From positions 1 to 42,429 of the forward strand of contig JAKDNL010000006.1 of the NCBI GenBank assembly GCA_030451825.1: a DNA stretch of 42,429 nt, given 5' to 3'. The translations under genes were made by a program, and so were the position numbers. This document shows positions 9,478 to 17,880 of this stretch, piece by piece; positions within the stretch are counted from its first letter, which is position 1; each line of letters opens with the position of its first letter. Under the pieces are notes generated by a model. The model did not search any database. It was not told the DNA's origin and saw nothing but the letters and a program-made list of their open reading frames with translations. This stretch comes from Pseudonocardia sp. (lineage in GTDB: Bacteria > Actinomycetota > Actinomycetes > Mycobacteriales > Pseudonocardiaceae).

Positions 9478-10659
9478 ATGGCGGGTGCCGCAATCGCCGG
9501 TCTCGGGATGACCGAGATGGGCAAGGTGTACGGCCGCTCGTCGACGTCGCTGGCCGCGGAGGCGGTCCGCTCCGCCGTCACCGACGCCGGGCTCGCGCTC
9601 ACCGACCTGGACGGGTTGCTGGTGAGCGCCGGGATCAAACAGGACGTCGGGATCGGGCTGGCCGCCGTGCTGGGCCTGTCGGACCTGTCCGTGCTGAACC
9701 AGGTCAACGCGTTCGGGGCCACCGCCGGGGTGATGGTGGCGCAGGCCGCGCAGGCCGTCGCGAGCGGCGCGGCCACGACGGTGGCATGCGTGTTCGCCGA
9801 CAGCCCGCTGCGCCCGAAGGAGTCCGCGGGCGCGTCCTACGGGGGCACGGGACGGAGCGGTCCGGGGAGAACCGCACGCGGTCTCGCCGGGTGGTCGCTG
9901 GCGTCCGGGGCGACCAACCCGAACATCCTCTACGCGATGTGCGCCCGGCGGCACATCGAGCGGTACGGGACGACCTCCGAGCAGCTCGGCGAGATCGCCG
10001 TCGCGCAGCGCGCGTGGGCGGCCCACAACCCGCTGGCCCAGATGCGGGAACCGATGACGATCGAGGACCACCGGGCGTCCCGCTGGATCGCCGAACCGCT
10101 GCACCTGCTGGACTGTTGCCTGGTCAGCAACGGTGCGGTGGCCGTGGTGGTCACCTCGGCCGGGCGCGCGGAGGCGCTGGCCCGGCCCGCGGTGCACCTC
10201 TGGGGACATGGGCAGGCGCACGCCCCGCGGCGGATGCAGGCCGGGTCGGACTGGGGACTGGTGACCCCGGCCGCCCGATCCGGCCCGCAGGCGATGCGGA
10301 TGGCCGGGATCGGCGTCGACGACGTCGACGTCGCCGAGATCTACGACTGCTACACCTACACCGTGCTCGTCACGCTGGAGGACTACGGGTTCTGCGGCAA
10401 GGGCGACGGCGGCGCGTTCGTCTCCGACGGGCGGCTGGCCCCAGGCGGCGAGCTCGCCTGCAACACCGGCGGCGGGCAGCTGTCGTCGTACTACATGTGG
10501 GGGTTCACTCCGTTGTCCGAGGCGGTGATCCAGGCCCGCGGGGCGGGCGGCGAGCGGCAGGCTCCGCGCAACGACGTCGTGCTGGTCAGTGGCAACGGCG
10601 GGATCCTCGAGCACCACTCGACGCTCGTGCTGAGCCCGCACGAGAGGGGCGGATCGTGA
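9478..10659 (+). CDS. Thiolase-like / lipid-transfer protein (SCP2/Ltp2-like)
   Basis: MAGAAIAGLGMTEMGKVYGRSS...; DVAEIYDCYTYTVLVTLEDYGFC; CNTGGGQLSSYYMWG; canonical Cys position not apparent. Confidence 0.85.
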   Translation: MAGAAIAGLGMTEMGKVYGRSSTSLAAEAVRSAVTDAGLALTDLDGLLVSAGIKQDVGIGLAAVLGLSDLSVLNQVNAFGATAGVMVAQAAQAVASGAATTVACVFADSPLRPKESAGASYGGTGRSGPGRTARGLAGWSLASGATNPNILYAMCARRHIERYGTTSEQLGEIAVAQRAWAAHNPLAQMREPMTIEDHRASRWIAEPLHLLDCCLVSNGAVAVVVTSAGRAEALARPAVHLWGHGQAHAPRRMQAGSDWGLVTPAARSGPQAMRMAGIGVDDVDVAEIYDCYTYTVLVTLEDYGFCGKGDGGAFVSDGRLAPGGELACNTGGGQLSSYYMWGFTPLSEAVIQARGAGGERQAPRNDVVLVSGNGGILEHHSTLVLSPHERGGS

Positions 10660-11105
10660 GCGGCTTCCCGACGGTCGAACGGAACGGGGAGAGTGTGGCC
10701 TTCTTCGACGCCGCCGCCCGGGGGGAACTGCTGATGCAGCGCGGGCCCTCCGGCGCCGTGCTGCCCCCGGAGGCGAGGACCGATCCGGAGACCGGCTCCG
10801 CGGACCTCGAACCGGTCGTGGTCTCCGGGCGGGGGCACCTGGTCACCTGGTCCGTGGTGCACCGGGCGCCGGTGCCGGCGCTCGCGGACGCGGTGCCCTA
10901 CGTCAGCGCCGTCGTCGAGCTCGCGGAGGGACCGTGGCTGATCGTCCGGTTGCTCGGCGATCCGGCGTCGTTGCACGCGGGTGATCCGGTTCGGGTCCGC
11001 TTCGAGACCTCCGGTGGGTCCGGGGACGGTGGCGAGACACTCCCGGTGTTCGAACCGGTGGCCCCAGGTCGAGGCGGTAGCATCGCCGCACAACGTGAGG
11101 AGTGA
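10656..11105 (+). CDS. DUF35-like OB-fold protein without the zinc-ribbon cysteines
   Basis: ELLMQRGPSGAVLPPEARTDPETGSADLEPVVVSGRGHLVTWSVVHRAP; immediately follows the thiolase with GTGA overlap; no Cys in 149 aa. Confidence 0.7.
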   Translation: MSGFPTVERNGESVAFFDAAARGELLMQRGPSGAVLPPEARTDPETGSADLEPVVVSGRGHLVTWSVVHRAPVPALADAVPYVSAVVELAEGPWLIVRLLGDPASLHAGDPVRVRFETSGGSGDGGETLPVFEPVAPGRGGSIAAQREE

Positions 11106-11108
11106 GGC

Positions 11109-11708
11109 GTGGCACGGGGGCGTGGGCCGTTTGCGGGCGGCCCGGAGCAGGCGCGGCAGCAGCTGGTCGCCGCGGCCGAGGAGTGTTTTCTCGACTACGG
11201 CGTGCGCCGTACGACGATGGACGACGTCGCCCGGCGGGCCGGCGTGTCCCGACCGACCGTCTACCGCTACTTCGCCGACCGGGATGCGTTGATCGTCGAG
11301 GTCGTGACACGGCGGGCCCGGGTCTTCGGAGGGCGGGCCCGGGACTACGTCGTCGGCCGCCCCGACTTCGCATCCAAGATCGTCGACGGGCTGGTGTTCA
11401 TGATCCGCGGCGGGCGCAAGGACCCCATCCTGCGAGTGCTGCTGGCGCCCGACAACCTCAAGACCACGAGTGGCATCCTCACCGCCGGAAACGTCGCTCA
11501 GCGCCTGACCTTCGAACTCTGGGAGCCGGTACTGCTCGCCGCGCAGGAAGCCGGGGAGATGCGCCCGGAGGTGGATCCGCACGACCTCTGCGAGCTGATG
11601 GCGGACCTGGAGCTGGTGATGATCAGCCGGGGGGACCTCGTCGACCCGGACGGCCCAGGCGTGGAGAAGATGATCGGGGACTTCCTGCTCCCCGCGCTCG
11701 CCGCGTGA
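11109..11708 (+). CDS. TetR family transcriptional regulator
   Basis: RRTTMDDVARRAGVSRPTVYRYFADRDALI. Confidence 0.9.
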   Translation: MARGRGPFAGGPEQARQQLVAAAEECFLDYGVRRTTMDDVARRAGVSRPTVYRYFADRDALIVEVVTRRARVFGGRARDYVVGRPDFASKIVDGLVFMIRGGRKDPILRVLLAPDNLKTTSGILTAGNVAQRLTFELWEPVLLAAQEAGEMRPEVDPHDLCELMADLELVMISRGDLVDPDGPGVEKMIGDFLLPALAA

Positions 11709-11741
11709 CCCGGGGCGGACCGTTGCGGCGGTTCGTTCTCC

Positions 11742-12395
11742 TCAGCCCGCTACTGGCAAGGTCGCCCGCTCGTGGGGCGCCGTCCGGTGCAGCGTGGGGA
11801 TGACGAAGTTCTGGATCACGGCACGGTTGCTCGCGTCGGTGGTCCCGGGGCGGTTCAGCCGGTTCAGCAGCACGAGCTCCATGTAGGTGAGCCAGGTGCA
11901 GAAGGCGTCGACGTCGAGGTCGGCCCGCACCTCGCCGGTGTCCTGCGCCTCGCGCAGGATCGGTGCCCACAGCTCGGTGGTGAGGGTGACGGCCAGCCGC
12001 GACGCGTCGGGCTGGCCCTGCATCCCGTCCATGAACTCGAGACTGACCAGCTGCTGCACCATCTCGTCCCGGTTTCCGGCGTCCACCAGGAACTGCAGAC
12101 CGTCGACGACCTTCGCGTCGATCGGGCCGCGGGTGTCGATTAACCGGCGGGCCCGGTCGAGCAGGTCCCGGGCTCGGGCGAGCAGCACGCCGAGAACGAG
12201 GTCGTCCCGGTTGGCGTAGTGCCGGTAGACGGTCGGGCGGGAGACACCCGCCTCGCGGGCGATGTCGTCCATCGTCGTCTTGGCGATGCCCAGACGCAGA
12301 TAGCACGACTCGGCGGCGAGCAGGATCGCCGTCGCCGGGTCCGAGACCCGGGCCCGGCCGCCCCGGCGCCGGGCGCCGTCAGAACTCTTCGCCAT
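11742..12395 (-). CDS. TetR family transcriptional regulator
   Basis: AKTTMDDIAREAGVSRPTVYRHYANRDDLVLGVLLARARDL; start taken as MAKSSDGARRRGG at 12395. Confidence 0.88.
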   Translation of the reverse strand: MAKSSDGARRRGGRARVSDPATAILLAAESCYLRLGIAKTTMDDIAREAGVSRPTVYRHYANRDDLVLGVLLARARDLLDRARRLIDTRGPIDAKVVDGLQFLVDAGNRDEMVQQLVSLEFMDGMQGQPDASRLAVTLTTELWAPILREAQDTGEVRADLDVDAFCTWLTYMELVLLNRLNRPGTTDASNRAVIQNFVIPTLHRTAPHERATLPVAG

Positions 12396-12674
12396 GACGT
12401 CCTTTCCACCGTGTACTACCCCGAACCTACCCCGGGAAGGCGCCCGGACGTTCGGTCCTGCTCCGTCGACCACCCCTGGCGAACGGGCGTCCGAGCAGGC
12501 GTCCTCTGACAGAACAACAGAAGCAGTTACTTGTACCACCGTTCGTCCTCGGCGTGTCACGGCGCTCCGAGGGAAGGTGGGTGGCCGCCGTCTCACTGAG
12601 GGCCCGGGCCAGTGCGGACCGCGGATTCGGGAGAGGTCGATCGGACAGCGTGGGTGGCCGGCTGCCGTAATCTA

Positions 12675-12698
12675 GATACATTAGCTATGATTTGTATC
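12675..12698. promoter_or_regulatory. Inverted repeat GATACA-N12-TGTATC, putative operator
   Basis: Perfect 6-bp arms in the AT-rich region 40 bp upstream of the CoA-transferase GTG start. Confidence 0.45.
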
Positions 12699-12737
12699 AG
12701 TCGCGGTGTTGCGGCATCGACCGAAGGGACGTACTGC

Positions 12738-15143
12738 GTGGGCGAGACGAGCATCGGGCACGACGTCCTCCCGCTGGCGGGGCTACGGGTGATCGACCTG
12801 GCGGAGGGCCCGGCCGAGAGCTGTGGCCGCTACCTGGCCGACCTGGGCGCCGATGTCGTCCGGGTGGAGCCCCCGGGTGGCTCGACCGGCCGGGCGGACG
12901 CGATCGGCTTCGCCCTGCGCAATGTGAACAAGCGGGGCCTGGTCCTCGATCCCGACTCCGCGGCCGGAGCCGGGGACCTCCTCCGGCTGGCCGGCGAGGC
13001 GGACGTCCTGATCGAGTCGTTCACCCACGGCTCCGCCGCCGAGCGGGGGGCAACCCCGGAACGGTTGCATGCCGCCAACCCGGCCCTGGTCGTCGTGTCG
13101 ATCACCGACTTCGGGCGCACCGGTCCGTATCGGGATCGGGTGGCCGGCGAGGACGTGCTCGCGGCGGCCGGTGGAGTGCTGTGCCGCTCCGGGCCGCCGG
13201 GCGGGACACCGCTGCTGCCGCCCGCCGGCGTCGTGACGCAGGTAGTCGGGGTGCACGCCGCGTGGGCGGCGCTGGTCGCCTACGTCAAGCGACTGCGCAC
13301 CGGCGTGGGCGAGCACGTCGACGTGTCCGCGCTGGAGGCGGTCGTGCACGGCGTCGACCCCGCGTTCGGGGCGCAGGGAACCGCCGCCGCCGGCCGGGCC
13401 GAGTCCTTCCCGCGGAACCGCCCGGACGGGGCGAACTTCTACCCGGTGTTCCGCTGCGCGGACGGGCACGTCCGGATCTGCCTGCTGGCCCGCCGGCAGT
13501 GGCGCGCGATGTTCGCCTGGCTCGGTGAGCCCGCCGAGTTCGCCGATCCGCGGTTCGACGCGATCCCGGCCCGGTCCGCGGCCGCCGACCGGTTGCACCC
13601 GTTGATCTCGGAGCTGTTCGCCGGGGCGACGTGCGACGAGCTGATCGCCGAGGGGACCACCCGGGGGGTCCCGATCGCCGGGATGCTGACCCTCGACGAC
13701 GTGCTCGACGTCGACCACTTCCGCACGACCGGCTCGCTGGTCGACGTCGAGATCGCACGCGACCTGTGGGCGCGTGTGCCGTCCGGCTACGTGACCGTCG
13801 ACGGTCACCGGGCCGGGGTGCGTACCCGGGCGCCCGAGCTCGGTGAGCACCGTCCCGGATTCGGTGCCGCCCCCGCACGGGACCTGGGACTACCGGGCCT
13901 GTCGAACGGAGCCGGCCCGCTGTCCGGGCTGCGCGTGCTGGACCTCGGGGTGATCGTGTTCGGCGCCGAGCTCGGCCGGCTGTTCGCCGACCAGGGCGCC
14001 GATGTGATCAAGGTCGAGAACAGCGCGTTCCCGGACGGCCTGCGCCAGACCCGTACGGGCGGCGGGATGAACCCCTCGTTCGCCTGGGGACACCGCAACA
14101 AGCGTGGCCTGGGCCTGGACCTGCGCAGCGCCGAGGGTGCCCGGCTGTTCCGCGACCTGGTCCTCGACGCCGACGTCGTGCTCGCCAACTTCAAGCCCGG
14201 AACCCTGGAGTCGCTCGGCTTCTCGTTCGACGAGCTCGCCGCGATCAACCCCCGGATCGTCGTCTCGGACAGCAGCGCCTTCGGCACACGCGGGCCGTGG
14301 CGCCGGCGGATGGGGTACGGGCCGCTGGTGCGGGCGTCCTGCGGGCTGTCCGCCCTGTGGCGGGACCCGGACACCGACGCCTCCGACCCGGCCGCCTTCA
14401 GCGACGGATCGACCGTCTACCCCGACCATGTGGCGGGGCACGCGGCCGCCGTCGCGGTGCTCTCCGCCGTGATCGGGCGGGCCCGGACCGGGCGGGGCAG
14501 TGCCGTCGACACGGCCCAGGCCGACACCGCGCTGGTCGCACTCGGACCAGCGCTGGCCCGTGCCTCGCTGCGGCCGGGTACGGAGCCGGTGGAGGTCGAT
14601 GCCCGCGGCGACGCGGTCCCGGCGGGCGTCTTCCCGTGTGCCGGTGATGACGAGTGGTGTGTCATCACCGTCCGTGACGACGTCGAGTGGGAACGCCTGG
14701 TGGCGGCCACCGGTCTGGCCGACGATCCCGGTCTGCGGTCGATCGGTGGCAGGCTGACCCGGCGGGCGGAGGTCGAGAAGTCGCTCGCGGCCTGGACCGC
14801 CGTCCGCGCTCCGGACGAGGTCACCGCGGTCCTGCAGGAGGTGGCCGTCCCCGCCTCCGGGATGACCCGGCTACCGGAGCTCCTGGCGGATCCGCAGCTC
14901 GTGGCCCGCGACGCGTTCCACACCCTGGAGCACGAGCAGCTCTCGGTGCCGGTGCCCACCGGGGCCCGCATCGCGCGCTTCTCCACGATCCTCGACGCGG
15001 GTCTCCGGCCGGCGCCGATGCCCGGTCAGCACACCCGGGAGATCGGTACGTCCCTGCTCGGCCTGAAGGACACCGAGGTCGACGACCTGCTCACGGCCGG
15101 GGTCCTGCAGGCCGCCGACGAACCACCGGCCGGGTCCGGCTGA
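12738..15143 (+). CDS. Tandem-domain CaiB/BaiF (class III) CoA-transferase
   Basis: Two family N-termini: LAGLRVIDLAEGPAESCGRYLADLGADVVRVEPPGG and LSGLRVLDLGVIVFGAELGRLFADQGADVIKVEN; NVNKRGLVLD and HRNKRGLGLDL. Confidence 0.88.
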   Translation: MGETSIGHDVLPLAGLRVIDLAEGPAESCGRYLADLGADVVRVEPPGGSTGRADAIGFALRNVNKRGLVLDPDSAAGAGDLLRLAGEADVLIESFTHGSAAERGATPERLHAANPALVVVSITDFGRTGPYRDRVAGEDVLAAAGGVLCRSGPPGGTPLLPPAGVVTQVVGVHAAWAALVAYVKRLRTGVGEHVDVSALEAVVHGVDPAFGAQGTAAAGRAESFPRNRPDGANFYPVFRCADGHVRICLLARRQWRAMFAWLGEPAEFADPRFDAIPARSAAADRLHPLISELFAGATCDELIAEGTTRGVPIAGMLTLDDVLDVDHFRTTGSLVDVEIARDLWARVPSGYVTVDGHRAGVRTRAPELGEHRPGFGAAPARDLGLPGLSNGAGPLSGLRVLDLGVIVFGAELGRLFADQGADVIKVENSAFPDGLRQTRTGGGMNPSFAWGHRNKRGLGLDLRSAEGARLFRDLVLDADVVLANFKPGTLESLGFSFDELAAINPRIVVSDSSAFGTRGPWRRRMGYGPLVRASCGLSALWRDPDTDASDPAAFSDGSTVYPDHVAGHAAAVAVLSAVIGRARTGRGSAVDTAQADTALVALGPALARASLRPGTEPVEVDARGDAVPAGVFPCAGDDEWCVITVRDDVEWERLVAATGLADDPGLRSIGGRLTRRAEVEKSLAAWTAVRAPDEVTAVLQEVAVPASGMTRLPELLADPQLVARDAFHTLEHEQLSVPVPTGARIARFSTILDAGLRPAPMPGQHTREIGTSLLGLKDTEVDDLLTAGVLQAADEPPAGSG

Positions 15144-15146
15144 CAC

Positions 15147-15174
15147 GACACCCGATCCGGGGTCGACGGGTGTC
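15147..15174. terminator. Inverted repeat GACACCCG-N12-CGGGTGTC, putative terminator or operator
   Basis: Perfect 8-bp arms just after the CoA-transferase stop. Confidence 0.45.
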
Positions 15175-15196
15175 ATCCGATTAGCTACGTTACTGC

Positions 15197-15220
15197 GAGA
15201 CATTTATCGTCGTTTGTCAT
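15197..15220 (+). promoter_or_regulatory. Putative operator GAGACA-N12-TGTCAT
   Basis: GAGACA TTTATCGTCGTT TGTCAT, 36 bp upstream of the P450 start. Confidence 0.55.
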
Positions 15221-15255
15221 GTTGCGTGTCACAGGCGACCGAACAGGAGCGACCC

Positions 15256-16512
15256 ATGACCACCACACAGGCCGAGATCAGGCCGGAACTCGTCGTCGAC
15301 TTCGACATCTACGACCCGGCCGTGACCATGCCGGTCGACCGGATGCAGGAGAAGGCCGCTGCGCTGGCCGAGATCGGCCCGATCGTCTGGTCGACCTCGC
15401 ACGGCGGCCACTGGCTGGTCACCGCGTACGAGCAGGTCCACGAGATCCTCCGCGATCCCGAGGGCTTCTCGAGCCACCCCAACAACCTGGTCGACGCCGG
15501 GCAGGGCAAGTTCCTCCCGATCGAGCTCGACCCGCCGGAGCACACGTCCTACCGGCAGGCCCTGCAGCCGCTGTTCAGTCCGACCCGGATGCGGGCGCTC
15601 GAGCCGCGGATCCGGGAGATCGTCACCGAGCTGATCGGCTCGTTCCAGCACACGGGCAGGATCGAGTTCGTCGAGCAGTTCGCCCACGAGCTGCCGACCC
15701 AGGTGTTCCTCGCCCTGATGGGCTGGCCGCTGGCCGACGCCGCGCTGTTCACCGAAGCGACCGAGATCGCCCTGAACGGACGGCCCGGCGACACCCAGGA
15801 ACAGGCCGCCCAGTCGCGCACACAGGCTGCCTACGAGATGTTCGGCTACTTCATGAAGGTCATCGCCGAGCGCCGTGCGGCCATGGCCGCGGGGGAGGCC
15901 GCCGCGGAGGACGTCACGAACGCGATCATCAACACCGAGATCACCGACTCGGCGGGTGTGCAGCGCGCGATGACCGACGACGAGCTCGCCCGGATGTTCT
16001 TCCTGCTGCTCATCGCCGGTCTGCACACCACGCAGGGCTCGCTGGGGTGGATGATGCTGCACCTGTCGCAGAACACCGCCGAGCGGGACAAGCTGATCGA
16101 GGACCCGGCGGCCGTACCGGCCGCGGTCGAGGAGATCCTGCGCTTCGAGGCCGCGATCGCGATGGGCCGCCGCGCGACCCGCGACGTGACCGTTGGGGAG
16201 GTCACGGTGAAGGAGGGCGACCAGCTGCTCCTGCTGCTGTGCGCCGCGAACCGTGACGAGGCCGAGTTCGAGGAGCCGGGCGCCCTGGACGTCGAGCGCA
16301 CCCCGAACCGCCACCTCAGCTTCGGCTCCGGGCCGCACCGCTGCATCGGCTCGCACCTCGCCCGGCTGATGCTGAAGATCGCTGCGGAGGAGATCCACCA
16401 GCGGATCCCGGACTACCGGCTCGACCCCGAGGACCCGCCGGTCGTGCTGCCGAGCCAGGTGCGCGGGTTCAACCGGATGACGCTGCTGTTCACGCCGGTC
16501 ACCACGACCTGA
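15256..16512 (+). CDS. Cytochrome P450
   Basis: Heme motif FGSGPHRCIGSHLARL; EEILRFEAA (ExxR); I-helix LLIAGLHTTQG. Confidence 0.93.
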   Translation: MTTTQAEIRPELVVDFDIYDPAVTMPVDRMQEKAAALAEIGPIVWSTSHGGHWLVTAYEQVHEILRDPEGFSSHPNNLVDAGQGKFLPIELDPPEHTSYRQALQPLFSPTRMRALEPRIREIVTELIGSFQHTGRIEFVEQFAHELPTQVFLALMGWPLADAALFTEATEIALNGRPGDTQEQAAQSRTQAAYEMFGYFMKVIAERRAAMAAGEAAAEDVTNAIINTEITDSAGVQRAMTDDELARMFFLLLIAGLHTTQGSLGWMMLHLSQNTAERDKLIEDPAAVPAAVEEILRFEAAIAMGRRATRDVTVGEVTVKEGDQLLLLLCAANRDEAEFEEPGALDVERTPNRHLSFGSGPHRCIGSHLARLMLKIAAEEIHQRIPDYRLDPEDPPVVLPSQVRGFNRMTLLFTPVTTT

Positions 16513-16547
16513 CGCCGCCGGGCGGCGAGGAACACCAGGAGGACGAG

Positions 16548-16757
16548 ATGGACACCCACCTCACGGTCGACCGTGGCGCGTGCGCCGGGCACGGACTGTG
16601 CTACGGCGCGGCACCCGAGCTCGTCGACTGCGACGAGCAGGGCGACCCGATCATCGTCGCCGATCCGGTCCCCGAGGAACGGATCGGAGCGGCCCGGCAC
16701 GTCGTCGACGTCTGCCCGGAACGCGCGCTCGCCCTGCAGGAGTCGCAGCCGGCGTGA
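16548..16757 (+). CDS. 3Fe-4S-type ferredoxin
   Basis: DRGACAGHGLCYGAAPELV...VVDVCPERALAL. Confidence 0.9.
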   Translation: MDTHLTVDRGACAGHGLCYGAAPELVDCDEQGDPIIVADPVPEERIGAARHVVDVCPERALALQESQPA

Positions 16758-16799
16758 CCGGTCGTTCCGACGAGGGGCGCCGAAGGGAGGGGGATCGAG

Positions 16800-17768
16800 G
16801 TGGGCACGTCCGAGTCCGGATCCGTGCAGGACATCGAGATGCAGGTCGTCGAGCGGGAGGCGCTCACGGACGACGTCGTCCGGCTCACGCTCCGGGTCGC
16901 CGGCACCGGGTCACTACCGGAGTGGGAGCCGGGCGCGCACCTCGATCTGCACCTCGACGCCGACCTGGTGCGTCAGTACTCCCTCTGCGGCGATCCGGCG
17001 GACCGCGAGGCCTACCAGGTCGCGGTGCTGCGGGAGCCGTCCGGACGTGGCGGCTCCGCGCACGTGCACGACGTCCTGGAGGTCGGCTCCGCGATACGCG
17101 TGCGCGGGCCGCGGAACAACTTCGACCTCCTCGGCGCCCAGCGCTACCTGTTCCTCGCCGGCGGGATCGGCATCACTCCCGTCCTCCCGATGGTCGCCGC
17201 GGCGGAGAAGGCCGGTGCGGACTGGCGCCTGGTGTACGGCGGACGGTCACGGGCGTCGATGGCCTTCGTCGACGAGCTGGTCGAGCGGTACGGCGATCGG
17301 GTCACGGCCGTCCCGCAGGACGAGGACGGCCTGCTGGACCTGGACGCCCTGCTGAGCGAACCGCAGGACGACGTGCTGGTCTACTGCTGCGGGCCGGAAC
17401 CGCTGCTCGCGGCCGTGGAACAGCGATGTGCCGGGTGGCCGAAGGGCGCGCTGCACCTTGAGCGGTTCGCACCGAAGGAGCTCGCCGAGCCGGCTGCGGG
17501 CGGCTCGTTCGAGGTCGAGTTCGCGCGCTCGGGTGTCACGGTCACGGTTCCGGCCGGCGTCAGCATCGTGGACGCGGCGGCGGAGGCGGGCGTCGACATC
17601 GAGACGTCCTGCCGTGAGGGCACCTGCGGCACCTGCGAGTCGGAGGTGCGCGCAGGCGTCCCGGAGCACCGGGACTCGCTGCTGACCCCCGACGAGCAGG
17701 AGGCGAACGACGTGATGTTCCCGTGCGTCTCGCGCGCGCTGTCGGAGAAGCTCGTCATCGAACGCTGA
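16800..17768 (+). CDS. Phthalate-dioxygenase-reductase-type oxidoreductase (flavin/NAD plus C-terminal plant-type 2Fe-2S)
   Basis: QYSLCGDPADREAYQVAV, FLAGGIGITPVLPM, YCCGPEPLL, ETSCREGTCGTCESEVRAG...MFPCVSRA. Confidence 0.92.
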   Translation: MGTSESGSVQDIEMQVVEREALTDDVVRLTLRVAGTGSLPEWEPGAHLDLHLDADLVRQYSLCGDPADREAYQVAVLREPSGRGGSAHVHDVLEVGSAIRVRGPRNNFDLLGAQRYLFLAGGIGITPVLPMVAAAEKAGADWRLVYGGRSRASMAFVDELVERYGDRVTAVPQDEDGLLDLDALLSEPQDDVLVYCCGPEPLLAAVEQRCAGWPKGALHLERFAPKELAEPAAGGSFEVEFARSGVTVTVPAGVSIVDAAAEAGVDIETSCREGTCGTCESEVRAGVPEHRDSLLTPDEQEANDVMFPCVSRALSEKLVIER

Positions 17769-17804
17769 GCGGGCCCCCCGGGGCGCGGTCCGACGCGTCG
17801 CGTC

Positions 17805-17816
17805 CTTAACCTTAAG
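17805..17816. promoter_or_regulatory. Small palindrome CTTAA-CC-TTAAG upstream of the second Rieske gene
   Basis: Read directly in the 112-bp AT-richer intergenic region. Confidence 0.25.
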
Positions 17817-17880
17817 CCTGTAGGATAAATAGTTCAGTTCCCGATCCGCGCACACCAGTACGCGGGGCCAGGAGGCGGCA

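Noticed and set aside
8659-10641. 660-aa minus-strand ORF
   Set aside because: Antisense to ECH and thiolase genes with intact motifs.
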